Positions 1 to 10,361 of a stretch of 64,000 nucleotides of DNA are shown here, one piece after another (the first letter of the stretch is position 1; every line of letters begins with the position of its first letter). The DNA lies in the NCBI GenBank assembly GCA_019054805.1, contig JAHQIY010000002.1, forward strand, positions 5,394,001 through 5,458,000, in the 5' to 3' direction. Source of the stretch: Brachionus manjavacas (Eukaryota > Rotifera > Eurotatoria > Ploima > Brachionidae). The notes under the pieces were generated by a model, which saw only the letters and a list, made by a program, of their open reading frames with translations, searched no databases and had not been told where the DNA came from. The translations under genes were made by a program, and so were the position numbers.

Positions 1-197
1 TTAGGTGCTTTTTCCAGATTTTACGTAAATTTTGTAAAATACACTTACGGAGCACCACCGTATTAATTAAATTATTAACTAAACTAGCTTAATTGACATT
101 TTTACAATATTTATTTAGTATGAATTCAAACATTTGTCTTTAATTTCTTTAAAAACTGTTTATCTCATTTATTTATTTTTGTTTGTTTTTTTAACAT

Positions 198-240
198 CGC
201 CTAAAAGGCGTTCATTGAAATAAATAGTAATAATAATTAG
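198..240 (+). repeat. LINE-type 3' tail remnant (hairpin plus A/T tail)
   Basis: A 13-base hairpin (CGCCTAAAAGGCG) is followed by a short AATAAAT/AATAAT tail. The same layout, a small G+C hairpin followed by an AAAT-type tail, ends the long LINE near 13140-13181. I infer a 5'-truncated LINE end in the intron upstream of the CNOT3 exon. Nothing else is recognisable in 1-275. Confidence 0.3.
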
Positions 241-275
241 TAAAATTAAAAAAAAGACTAGATTTTTTTTTTTTA

Positions 276-1753
276 ATGCGGATAATTTTTAAACATTTTT
301 TTTCTGATAAAGGTGAACAAGAAAACGACAATGATCAAAATTCCAATGAAGAAGAAGATGATGAAAATGAAGATGACGATGATCATCAGGCAGACAACCC
401 GCGCAATAACCAAAACTCTAACCATCAAAGTAGTCACAATAAGGACACTCATGGCAACCACCAAGAGGAAGACGCTTCTAGATTGTCCCAATCACCCTCT
501 TCGTCAAATATCTCCAAGGCCAATTCACCTTCAGTTGGCCTCAACAATTCAATGACAAACATGAACTACGTGCCGTCATCGTCGTCCTCTTCTTCGTCTT
601 CGTCGTCGTCGTCAAATAACCAGCCGAATGACGAGCGACGCCGCCACAAATCAGATAACACTGAGCGAAACGAGGCAGACTTGCGCAACCAGCGCCAGAG
701 CAAACGAGCGCCAAACCAGAGCCAACGCAACCGAACCAACTCAGGCACCAATTCAAAAAGCTCCTCTGCCAACACAAATCCTTCTGCCAATGTACATAAT
801 GAACCCGCAAGTCAACCAACTACGACGACTACACCGCCGCCATCCCAATCACCGTTCGCCGCAGTCGTTGCCGGCACCAAGCCCAAGACATATTCGAGTC
901 ACGTCAAGCCAAACGACGAACAAGATCAGGCGGAAGCGGAGAAAAAAGACCAGGAGAACATTAACCCCAACATCAACCAGATAGGCGACAACCCAGCGTT
1001 CAACAATGTGCCAAGTATGCCCACAGACAACATGCTGATTAATGCGTCAAGCCAAGATCAGCGTAAGCATTTGAGCGACGCATTTGCTGCTCTATTGTCC
1101 CAACAGCAAACAAATCAAAAACAAGACATCAATCTACTGCTGCAACAGTCGCAGCAATTGCAGCAAAACATGTCGCCAAATCAGCAAGCGAACCAAGAGA
1201 CATTTATTCAGCCAATATTGGGAGTGGCGCCGCTTGGCAAAACACTGTTGACCAAAGAACAAAATCAACATTTGGCTATTTTGGATGGCGCGTTCAAAAA
1301 GTTGCCTCAACCGTCCGATACCGAACGATCGAGGAACTATTTGCCGCGCATTCCTGTCAACACACCGTCGCATTATCCCCAAGTGCCGCCGGTGGGCCAC
1401 GACTCGCTCGATTTTCTCTGTAAATTAAACTGTGACACACTCTTTTTTATGTTCTACTACATGGAGGGCACCAAAGCGCAATTCTTGGCCGCTCAAGCAC
1501 TCAAAAAGCTTTCGTGGCGATTTCACACTAGATACATGATGTGGTTTCAGCGCTATGAAGAACCCAAAGTAATAACTGATGAATACGAGATGGTAATTGT
1601 GCTAATTAACAAAAAAAAACCTAAAATTTAATTTCTATTTTCTAGGGTACATATGTATATTTTGACTACTCGAAATGGGCTCAGAACCGAAAAGACGGCT
1701 TCACGTTTGAGTACAAATATCTTGAAGATAAAGACCTCTCAAGTTATCATTAA
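276..1753 (+). CDS. CNOT3: CCR4-NOT complex subunit 3 (CNOT3), 3' part
   Basis: CNOT3 is a subunit of the cytoplasmic CCR4-NOT deadenylase that shortens mRNA poly(A) tails. The visible part has an acidic, Asn/Ser/Gln-rich linker (polyserine around 568-617) followed by the conserved C-terminal NOT box, including [15 protein letters not shown] and [19 protein letters not shown]. Coding exon one runs to 1592. A GTAATT donor and TTTCTAG acceptor bound a 53-base intron (1593-1645). The last exon (1646-1753) encodes [19 protein letters not shown] and ends SSYH-stop. The N-terminal NOT1-binding coiled-coil domain is missing, so the gene must start beyond the left edge. The frame is open from an ATG at 276, but this is an internal exon whose real 5' border is probably the AG at 311-312. 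The exon is clearly richer in G+C than its flanks. Confidence 0.93.
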
Positions 1754-1833
1754 TTAATCGTGTCGAATAGTTCTTATTGTTTATCCTCTAGATCTTTGTG
1801 TCTCTCACGGAAGTTTTTCGACTCATTTATACC

Positions 1834-1839
1834 AATAAA
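1834..1839 (+). promoter_or_regulatory. Poly(A) signal of CNOT3
   Basis: An AATAAA hexamer lies 81 bases after the CNOT3 stop codon, followed by a T-rich stretch. Confidence 0.5.
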
Positions 1840-3359
1840 TTTTTTAATATTTTTTTTTACTATTATTTATTCAAAGACTTAACTTGAACAACTTAAAATT
1901 ATTTCTATAATTCGTTTAAATAAAAGAAAATAATGCATAAATGAGTCTTAAAGTTAATTGCGGTCAGGTGTTCGTCAGGAACCCTCAGAGATTTAGTAAG
2001 TTTTTGACATGATTGTTTATTAGGACAGTGAGTCTTGTCAATATGTTTTCTTTTGTTCGCATTCACTTTGGTGTTTTCTTTATATTTCATTTGTATTTTT
2101 ATTTTAAAATTTTCTTTTTTTTTCAGCGTTTAATCTCGTAGATATGAAAAATTGATGAAATTTTTGTTTTCTTAAAAAATAAAAATTGTTTAAAAATTTT
2201 ATTTATTTGATTAAAAAATATCTAAATTTTTATAAAAAATCAACGGTTCTCAATCGGCGCTTTTTCTAGAGTTAATTTTTTTTTGAAATTAAAATTTTCA
2301 GCTCTTCGATACAGCAAAATCTTGTTACTGCAATTAAAAAAATTCGAAATTTTCAAAATTTTATCAAGGTTCTGTTATGTGTTAAAGCTTTTTTTTAAGG
2401 AGAAGTTCATTATACCTAATTTTGTCTTTGAAGTCAAATTTATTTTCAATGACATAAACATTTTTTAATTAATAAAGTTTAAATTTAATTTAATTTTTTG
2501 ATTTTAAATATAAACTGACAAAATAGCAAGAATAAAGTATTGGGAAAGATGGTTCTTGTCTCTTTATCATCATAAGTCACTTGGTCATGTAAAAGTAATG
2601 TATAAAAAAAAACAACACTCGTGTAGACTAATAGTTTGTGTGAAAGTTTTTCAATTGTCTCTGCAGTACGGTCTACATGTTTTAAACCCATTTCATCATA
2701 AAAAAGGAGAACCGGTTTTTATTAATTCTTTTATTCTACGAAGTTTGATCAAATTGGGGCAAAATAACCACAAAAGAATAAGAGGGGTAAGCTTTTAAAC
2801 TTGAGAAATGTATATGGTTGCTTTTTTTCGCACTTCTTTTGAAAAAAGGAATAGAAAAAGATGACCTGAAGAAAAAATTAAGGGAGATGATCCTCATATT
2901 AAGATGCCGCTAATAACAGAATCGTATCGAGTATCAGTGTGAACATGTGGCAAAAAATATAAAAAGAAAATAATTACATAAATAATTTATTAAAAAAGCC
3001 AAAATCCAAAACCAAAATTGAATTAATAAATATAAATATTTTAGCAAACCATAACAAACTGATAATACTTTAATAATTAATTTTTAGTATGAGTTAAAAA
3101 AAATCTAATAGATTTAGATTTAGATATTATCGTCGCATCTTTTAAAACAAATTATAAGCTAGCTTTAGATAACTTTAAATACCAGCTGGTTAATTACTTA
3201 AAAAATGAAATAACCGAAAATACTTTAGCTTTTATTAGATTACTTTTATTTTATTAACTTTTTTATTGTAAAACTACAAGACAATTTTATTATTATGGTA
3301 TGTAAAAACCAGACAGCCACCATAGCAGTCAAGTGCTATATGAAAAAGTCAGATTAGAA
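1840..3359. other. Intergenic, no gene recognised
   Basis: A/T-rich sequence with only short open frames. A 61-codon frame on the minus strand (2090-1905) and a 68-codon one (2691-2485) show no motif I recognise. This may be old transposon debris. Confidence 0.5.
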
Positions 3360-4900
3360 ATTTTAAAAAACTTTTAAATTTTCTAACAAAACCGAAAATG
3401 GCAAGAAGAGGTGCAAATTTAGTTTTTTATGGCTAAAAAACGTCGTATGAGGAATTTTAAAATGATTTAGGGAACGCCGCCGCAGTTTTCATGTAGGATT
3501 AGTCGCTTCAATAAATGAAATTTTAAAATGCTTAAAAAATTAACAGTTAAGCCAGCAAGCCATTGTTGTAAAAAGGTACTTAAATCAACAAATTTGCTTA
3601 CACGATCTGATTACCTTTAAGCTATAAAATTGAAGATAAAGGAAGCCATTTACGACTATTGCCAAACTTGCGATACCTATCAAGAATTTAAGCAAAAAAA
3701 CATTTGCAGTCCAATGGTGACAACAAAAGTCGACTTTATCGTATTTTCTCACTTAATGTCCCCTGAAAACTAAAGAAAATACGTTTTAATATCCTATGTG
3801 GTATTAAATATTAAATACCCTATAGGATTTAATAGGATTTAAATTAATTATAAATTAAAAGAATTTAATATAATTATTTTAATTTATAATTTTATTTGAG
3901 ATAAATAAAAATTTTATTGCAAAATAATTTTCAAAATATTTACATTAAAAAATCATTTTGACAATTATTTTTAACAAAATTTTTGTAAAAAAGTAATTAT
4001 TTCTTCAATAAGGTAATATTTAGTCAGCTAGAAATAGCGATCTTACATTTGATCTGCTTTGATTGTTACATGGATGATTAAATATTCCATTTAAAATATT
4101 TAGTTTAAACAACCAGACTGAATACAGTAAACAACTAAAACTTTCTCAATGTTGATTAACAGAAGTCAATCTTGAGACTAATTCAAAAAATCTATTCAAG
4201 TATTTTTTTACCCAATTTCGAAAGAATCTGTTTTTAAGCAAAATTAAAAAAAAATTGACAGTTTCAAAATGTTTAAAAAAAGTTTTTGATAATAATTCTT
4301 TTAAAAATTGCGTTATAAATTTACCATGTTTCAAATAATATCCTATAAAGTTTCACATAATATCCCAGGGTAATTATTTTTGCAAAAAATCAAATATTTC
4401 GCATAATTTCTCAAGGAAATTAAAAGGTGTTTCATTTAATTGTCCATAGGACATGAAGTGAGGAAATACGGTACATAAGATAAAGTTGGTGTTACCGTCG
4501 CCGGTCTGTTAAAGCTATTTGTTTCGGGTCAAAATTTTGCTACAACTGATTTTACAGCGGAGAGAGCAATTAGGTTTTGGGGAAAGAATCTAATCAATAT
4601 TTTTGGGGTAATCTTTATCTTTTAAAGTGAACAAAGAAGAAACTTTATGGCCATAACGTTGGAAGAATTTTGTCTTAATAATGGGATCATGAAAATTAGA
4701 ACTTCAAACTACCAACCCAATACAATGGCCTAGCAAAACGCACAATTAAATCAATAAAGCAGATGTTGTGTCAGGACGTAATTAAAGAACAAAATGATTC
4801 GAATCAAAGGCTTAATAAAGTTACATTCGCTTTCACAATGCAATGCAGTCTTCTATAGCCATTGTAATTGTTCAAACCAGAGATAATGTGTGATCGTTTT
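3360..4900 (+). pseudogene. Degenerate LTR-retrotransposon integrase, split by a DNA element
   Basis: Conceptual translation near 3650-3735 gives a C..C finger end (EAIYDYCQTCDTYQEFK), as in the zinc-binding part of retroviral-type integrases. After a DNA element (3739-4471) the frame resumes with the core-like FATTDFTAERAIRFWGKNL and then, near 4660-4740, FCLNNGIMKIRTSNYQPNT, the usual C-terminal core pattern with TS-Y-P. Stops and frame changes make it non-functional. No LTRs were identified. Ty3/gypsy or BEL origin is likely, but I cannot choose between them. Confidence 0.55.
3739..4471. mobile_element. Non-autonomous DNA element, copy A (TA target site)
   Basis: Imperfect terminal inverted repeats read CGTATTTTCTCACTTAATG on the left and, reverse-complemented, CGTATTTCCTCACTTCATG on the right, each flanked by TA. 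It sits inside the integrase remnant. The internal sequence matches the longer copy B at 62215-63403 (shared runs around 3890-4000 and 4290-4450). It lacks the AT-hook ORF of copy B, so it looks like an internally deleted derivative. A TA target suggests Tc1/mariner-like mobilisation, by inference. Confidence 0.7.
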
Positions 4901-4929
4901 TATTTTTAAATAAATTTTCATCTAATTTT

Positions 4930-6100
4930 TCTTCTTCTTTTTCTTCTAGCCAAGATTCACAAAAAAAATGATTTGATTTCCTTATAAGAGCTTTTGTCAA
5001 TTATGTAGTTTGATTGAATATTCTTACAATTAAAACTATTAATATTTGAGGTTTGTCATTGGGCTTTTTTCGTGTTTTGGGTTGAATTCGTTATTTTAGC
5101 GTTATTAATATTTTCATTATCTTGTTGTTCATATTGGATTGTTTGGTTAATTTCATTTTAATTTTCTGTTTCTTGTGTAAATGGTCCATTTTCGTCTTCT
5201 TGTTCGACTAGTTCATCATCACTTGAGTTTTTACTTTCTATTTCATTTCTTTTTTTAGTTTTTTAATCAAAAACTTTCCAATGTTTGTTTCAATGATGTT
5301 TTTCATTTCCTTAATGTATTCAGCAACATAGTTTATCATTTCTGTCAGACATTCCCTTACTTTATTATCTTTAATATACTCCATCTTTGTTATTTTGTTT
5401 TTACCTTTACCGGGTATATTCTTTTGCATTGTTAATGCTTGAGCATACGTTGTACTCTAACCCATATTGTATTCAGTTTTGCTAGATACTTTTTATATAC
5501 TGCACAATCTCTCATGTTTTTCCTGTATTGCTTGTGTTTCCAAAATTAGCGCAATTAATTAGCTCAGTCTTGTTCTCCTTATTTTTTTCAGGACATTCTC
5601 TAAATCAGTGTTCCTTAGCACAGAATGTGCATCGTTCTTTCTTGGTCCAATTCCTTTCTTGTCTAATTCTTTGCTACGTGACCAGGGGTCGAGAATTAAT
5701 ATCATATGATAGGTTTGTATTTATATTCTTCTACGGTAAAGTGCCTTTTTTTGAATACGATTCCATTTTTTAGCAGGTCTATATGGTCTGTTTCATTCTC
5801 TGTGTTTACTTTGAGTAGTGTGGTTCTTCATTTGTCTTTATCCATAATTGGTATTATATTCGAAATACCATATTCATTTTTAATTCATCTTTTACCGTTC
5901 CTTCAAACTTATCTAATGACTGAGTAGTTGATCTTTTTTTTGAGAAATGTTGTTCATTTTCGCATAGTGTTATTTTCGAACGCTTTTGTAGGGCATTCTT
6001 CGTTTATTTTTGAGATGATCTTCTTATTGACCTGTTATTAGTATTAGCTAATTTTTTTATTTGTTTAGGCATTTTTTATGCATATGTCACCTTTGTATTT
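4930..6100 (-). pseudogene. Degenerate LINE ORF1 with CCHC zinc knuckle
   Basis: On the minus strand, sequence around 5600-5660 translates as CTFCAKEH, a stop, then FRECPEK, a C-x2-C-x4-H-x4-C zinc knuckle broken by a stop codon. Downstream come a charged stretch (5429-5238, ETNIGKFLIKKLKKEMK) and an acidic, Asn-rich tail. This is the layout of a LINE gag-like ORF1. Many stops and frame changes are present. Confidence 0.4.
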
Positions 6101-6329
6101 TTTTGTTTCTTTTATCATGTTAGCCTTTGATATTTAGGTCTTAGTCTTAGGAAAATAATTATTGTAGAAGCAATTTTTATATTTTCGAGGAGCAGATTTA
6201 TTATTATTTTTTAGCAAAAAAAAGAAGCAATTATTATATCAATTAGGAGCAAAAATATTTTTATTAATAGAAAAAAAATAAAAAAAAACAAATATAATAT
6301 AAAAAGACAAATTCCAATTATTCAATTTA

Positions 6330-6624
6330 CTAATATAGTTTATTTGTTTTTTTTTGATTTCTCACTTTCTTATTGAACCGAAACTGTTTTTTTTCCTCTT
6401 GATTTAAAGGTCCGATTGAGTTTCTTTGAAATGCTGGTAATGCTTTTTTACCACGACCTCTTGAGGCATTTTTTTCGATTCTTAAATCGATAGTTGGGAA
6501 AGTTAGCAACTCCAAATTGTACGCGATAAATGACATGCTTACAAACGAATTTCTTTTTCCAAAATTGACAAGAACGAATAATAGATTTTGATGATGACTT
6601 TTTAGATTCAATAAATTCAGACAT
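6330..6624 (-). pseudogene. AT-hook ORF, frameshifted
   Basis: An ATG at 6624 opens MSEFIESKKSSSKSIIRSC. A frame change near 6480 then links to FPTIDLRIEKNASRGRGKK, ALPAFQRNSIGP and a basic tail. This closely resembles the start of the ORF at 62680-62291 (FPAVDIPVEG, then RKKGRPKKAAPALTRNSVVP), so both belong to one family of small AT-hook proteins carried by DNA elements. Flanking sequence (about 6150-6930) has repeated GGAGCA/TGCTCC and GAAGCAA motifs in both orientations, as expected of transposon subterminal repeats, but I could not fix its ends. Confidence 0.4.
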
Positions 6625-7142
6625 TTTCAATTTTGATTTGGATAAGCCAGTTATCTCCAGAATTTTTAGATTTTGTAAAATTTGTCAACATTATAATTAG
6701 TTTTTTTTTTTCAAAAACAAGTTAATTACAAAATTAATGAGTAAAAACTTATCAATTTATTTTTGATTCTCAAAAATTAATTCTGCTCCTGTTTGCAATA
6801 AATAAAGCTGCTATAATTGAATTAATTAGATAATATTCGACTTGCTTCTCTAAAATAAAATATTAGATATAAAATGATATAAAATTGCTCCTTTATATAT
6901 AAAATTATTATTATTAAATACATAAAATTTGAATATTTGTCGTTTGGCTTAGCAAATTTGAAAAACCAAAATTTAATTAATAGCGTCATCACGTGATTTA
7001 AAAACCGTTGAAAGTTGTGTGTTGGCAATGTCGCTCAACAAAACAAACCAAAACTGACGGTGGATATTTAAAAATTCGGTCAAGCTAAACTTGAAGAGGT
7101 TAGTCAAACCGATTAGCCATAAAGTCTTATTTAGTGCACTTG

Positions 7143-8194
7143 ATGTCACTTGATGTCGTCCTGAACCAAGTGGAAAATGATGCGATCACAAGTATCTACA
7201 ATTTCTCTTCAAACAAAATTTGGATAATAGAGTTTAATGCTGCTTTTAATGTTGCCAAAATTTTCAATCGTGACATCAATATCAATGGAACCATTTTCAG
7301 ACTTGAAGATGCAAATAAAGTTCCGGATCTCAGAAGGTATTGTACTTTTCGATTTCACTTCTTGCCCTCTGATTTCGAGAATCATAGACTTGAAACCTTC
7401 TTTAATGCTGTTCGAATTGATGGACTCAATATTGAACACATTACCGAAGAAAAATATAAAGATAAACCCGAGAGGAAAAATGGTGTCAGAAGGGTGAGAA
7501 TATCATTTCCAAAAGAAGTTGAGAATATTATTGAAAAAGACAAAAGCAGAAATGCTATTTTTGTGATGATGAAGGACACAACATTGCTAAATGCCCTGTC
7601 AAAGAAACACTATGCGAAAATTGTCATCAGAAAGGATATTTATAAAAAAAAATGCTCCATTGCCGATAAGCTTAAGTCGCTTGAAAGGAAAAAGATTGAC
7701 TACAATGATCTTTACATTGACCAAGAAGAAACGCAATCATTATTTGAAGCTGCCAGAAAGATAATGATGAAAATGTGATGCCAAAAACACCTGGATACCA
7801 GCCAACAAATTTCAATGACGTAATATCCCAAATTAGCCCAAAAGACCTTAAAACTCCAGTTTTAGAAGATGCTTTGGTAAGTCGTTTAAACGATTTTCTA
7901 CCAATATGCCAGTCACCTGTCAATGTACGCTCAATTGATCAGAATGAGACTGAGAATTTTTTCCAAACCAGAAATCAAACCAAGAGATTTCCTGAATCTG
8001 ATCCAAATGTAAAAGAGCTCACCGAAAATGAATCAAAGAAACCATTAAATGTCTTAGAAAATCATAACGACAGTACCTTCGAGTCTGAATCAAACAGTTC
8101 AACAACTGAATGTTCAATTCAAGTAGATCAATCATCTAACGAAATTGGTCGGCAAACTGCCAGTCAAAACAGCATTGAAGAAAATTTAGAATGA
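7143..8194 (+). pseudogene. LINE ORF1 (RNA-binding, CCHC zinc knuckle), frameshifted
   Basis: The first ATG at 7143 opens a protein with an RRM-like stretch (FRFHFLPSDF, then RKNGVRRVRISFPKEVE). Near 7550 the frame shifts by one base. In the new frame the sequence is CYFCDDEGHNIAKCPVKE, a C-x2-C-x4-H-x4-C knuckle, followed by a second C-x2-C start (LCENCHQKGY) and a stop. A hydrophilic tail (7775-8194, PKTPGYQPTNFNDVISQISP) follows. ORF1 proteins of this kind coat LINE RNA. Its TGA stop overlaps the ATG of ORF2 as ATGA at 8191-8194. Confidence 0.7.
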
Positions 8195-8375
8195 ACAAGA
8201 AGATAAATAAATCAACTTTAAGAACAAAACCTCTTAATAAAACAAGGTTAGTAATTACACACTGGAATTGTCTTCATTTACCTAGTAGGGTTCATCTCTT
8301 AGCCAATTTTTTAGCTCAAAAATGTCCCGACATTGTTTTGCTCAATGAACTAAAGATAGATTTAAGTGAGGCAAA

Positions 8376-8383
8376 TATTTATC
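8376..8383. repeat. Merlin target-site duplication, left
   Basis: TATTTATC, repeated exactly at 10354-10361 on the other side of the element. Eight bases is within the size range known for Merlin elements. Confidence 0.85.
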
Positions 8384-8406
8384 GGCAATAGTCGAATATG
8401 TGATCG
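8384..8406. repeat. Merlin left terminal inverted repeat
   Basis: Twenty-three bases beginning GGCAATAGTCGAATATG, the exact reverse complement of 10331-10353. Further GTGATCG copies occur at about 8433 and 8491. Confidence 0.9.
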
Positions 8407-8557
8407 GACAAAAAATGTCATGTGGTCTTAAGTCTAATTTGTGATCGCTGTTAAGATCGCGATCACAAATTTTAATTGATAAAAAAATGTGTGATCGTAA
8501 TTAGATCATTTATTTACAAACAAGTCAATTATCTAATAAAAAATTAAAAATTGTATA

Positions 8558-9271
8558 TTATTTTTTTCCTTTTACATTTTTATCTTTATGACACCGACCC
8601 TTATGTATTTTTAGACCCCAATCATTTTCAACAAACTTCATCTTCCCAACAGCTTTACACAAATCACATTGAATTTTATCTTGACCTTTCGGCTTTTCCA
8701 AAACATTAGATACGGCAGTTGATGCTATTTTTGACGGTATTGGATTTTCGTACGAAGCCTTTTCTATCTCTAAAGCCTTCCGTTTTACACTGCTTATTTT
8801 TTCATTAATTATTAAATCATTGATTGAATTAATTTTTTCACTCATTTTTGACATAAGGCACATGGATTTTGTACTCCTAAATGATTCAAAAACTGTACGA
8901 TCTTCTTCTAGATTTGATATATGAATTACATTGTTTTGTGTCCAATGGAAAAGACCTTGTTCATCACATTTTTTATGAATAACACAACGTTGTTCTTTGG
9001 TTAAATCTTTGAATTCAAAATGTTTTTTGTGAACTTTTAAATATTCTAATAAGCACTCTAATTGATTCGTAACTAAAATCTCATCATCAGTTTTATAAAT
9101 TGAAATATTAAAATCTTCCAAATTGCTATCTCCTATTACGTCATTTCGTAAAATAGTCTGTGACAAGTCGACCAACACTTCTTCTTCTTCATTTTTCTCC
9201 TCGGACCAAGTACCATCCTTACCACCAATATCAAATTCATTGTCATCATCATAAATCATAAGATTCTTCAT
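8558..9271 (-). CDS. Second ORF of the Merlin element: R3H-like and C2H2-like protein
   Basis: A 237-residue protein starting at an ATG that overlaps the transposase end by 23 bases in another frame. The N-terminus is acidic. Residues 85-120 (LTKEQRCVIHKKCDEQGL, then FHWT) match the R3H pattern, with R95 and H99 spaced R-x3-H, followed by GLxH. R3H domains bind single-stranded nucleic acid. The C-terminus has a finger-like C202-x2-C205-x17-H223-x4-H228 arrangement and ends in a basic tail. An accessory DNA-binding or regulatory role in transposition is my inference. The frame is fully open. It could also be made as a fusion to the transposase by frameshifting at the overlap. Confidence 0.7.
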   Translation of the reverse strand: MKNLMIYDDDNEFDIGGKDGTWSEEKNEEEEVLVDLSQTILRNDVIGDSNLEDFNISIYKTDDEILVTNQLECLLEYLKVHKKHFEFKDLTKEQRCVIHKKCDEQGLFHWTQNNVIHISNLEEDRTVFESFRSTKSMCLMSKMSEKINSINDLIINEKISSVKRKALEIEKASYENPIPSKIASTAVSNVLEKPKGQDKIQCDLCKAVGKMKFVENDWGLKIHKGRCHKDKNVKGKK

Positions 9272-10211
9272 TCTTAGTAATATCTAACTTAGTTAGGCTA
9301 TCAGCTGGGTAAAATACAACAATTTCTTGAATTATTTGGTCAAACGCTGCAACACGGTCTCTAGCAACTGTTTGTCTCCACATGAATTCATCAATAAATG
9401 ACTTGATATGTATACGCAAACAGCCATTCGATTGCTTAAATGATTCTTTAGCGTGCTTCCACAATCCTTCTATCTTATTGGTATGAGCTCCAGTAATTGG
9501 ATCCAAAAAATTATACTTATGGTTTACTTTTAAGTGGTTAAAATTAAAGTCTTTCAGCTTTTCGTATGAAGACCAGCTGTCAGAAATGATTGTTGTCCCT
9601 TCTTCAACTCTATCAAAAATTATTTTATGCAAAGTTTCTGCTTTACGATCAGGAACGATTTCAATGTAACATCGGCCATTCATCTCACGTTCAACCAATC
9701 CAAACATCCAAATTTGTTTTTTTTTAAGACCTTTACCTCGATTGTATTTTACTTTGCTCACTAACGACTCGTCTATTTCAACCACCCTACCGTTACCTCC
9801 TAACTTCATCGAACTAACTGTATTCTTAACGCTTGCACTGCATAAATTTCTTAATACACGATAAACATTTGAAACAACATATTTCGATTTGTTTGTTATT
9901 TTATTGTCAATTTTAAGTATATCATATGTTTTTGATATTGTAATTTGAGCACACCAAAACTTTATTATCTCAACGATCAACAGCAGTGGGCTCTTAAACA
10001 AACTAAAAAATGAGTTACTATAAACGCTTTGGTATTTTTCACATTTAGGACAACGAAAAGAAGCCATTATTCTAGCGTTTTGGTTACGACGACGTCCAAC
10101 AAGTTTCAATTTTGTACAACAAAAATAACAATTATGATCTTTAGTTAAGATACCATTTGTTTGAAATCGTTTGATATAATTTTATTCTAGTTTATCAATT
10201 TCATGTCTCAT
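9249..10211 (-). pseudogene. Merlin (ISXO2-like) DDE transposase with one premature stop
   Basis: Reading from an ATG at 10211, nine codons lead to a TAA at 10184-10182. The same frame is then open to the TGA at 9249. It carries N-terminal cysteine pairs (CYFCC and CPKC) typical of the ISXO2 zinc-binding region. It then has the catalytic acidic residues in EIDES, ISDSWSSY and NKIEGLW (D113, D177 and E214 counted from the TTG at 10109). These are the DDE residues that cut and join transposon ends. The single nonsense codon is the only break seen, unless translation starts downstream or an upstream exon is spliced in. No ATG occurs between the stop and the first zinc cysteines. Confidence 0.85.
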
Positions 10212-10330
10212 TTTTAAAAAAAATAATAATGCATAATTTTTGTGATCACACTTTTTTTTGTTAAGAAATTATGTGATCGCCAGATTAGCATAATTTTTAT
10301 GCGATTTTTTTTGTAAATTATGTGATCGAG

Positions 10331-10353
10331 CGATCACATATTCGACTATTGCC
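10331..10353. repeat. Merlin right terminal inverted repeat
   Basis: Exact reverse complement of 8384-8406. GTGATCG also occurs immediately inside, near 10272 and 10322. Confidence 0.9.
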
Positions 10354-10361
10354 TATTTATC
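10354..10361. repeat. Merlin target-site duplication, right
   Basis: TATTTATC, matching 8376-8383 exactly. Removing the element and one copy rejoins the LINE endonuclease frame. Confidence 0.85.

Larger units (their letters stand above)
8384..10353 (-). mobile_element. Merlin-type DNA transposon with two ORFs
   Basis: A 1970-base element with 23-base perfect terminal inverted repeats starting GGCAATAGTCGAATATG, flanked by an 8-base duplication. It encodes an ISXO2/IS1016-like DDE transposase (broken by one stop codon) and a second ORF overlapping it. Several GTGATCG motifs lie inside each end. It sits in the endonuclease of the LINE, so it arrived later than the LINE. Confidence 0.9.

Noticed and set aside
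273..984. Several long open frames on both strands over the CNOT3 exon
   Set aside because: They are out-of-frame shadows of the low-complexity Ser/Asn/Asp-rich coding sequence and have no motif of their own.
1905..2090. Minus-strand frame with CPNKQSCQKL, considered as a zinc-binding exon
   Set aside because: Only 61 codons, no second metal-binding pair, and no splice sites or neighbouring exon to support it.
2283..2798. Plus- and minus-strand frames of 60-80 codons as possible exons
   Set aside because: Composition follows the A/T-rich background and no family motif or flanking splice pattern was found.
7545..7778. Continuation of the LINE ORF1 frame (RNAIFVMMKDTTLLNAL) as real protein
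   Set aside because: The neighbouring frame encodes a clear CCHC knuckle, so this part is the product of a one-base frameshift.
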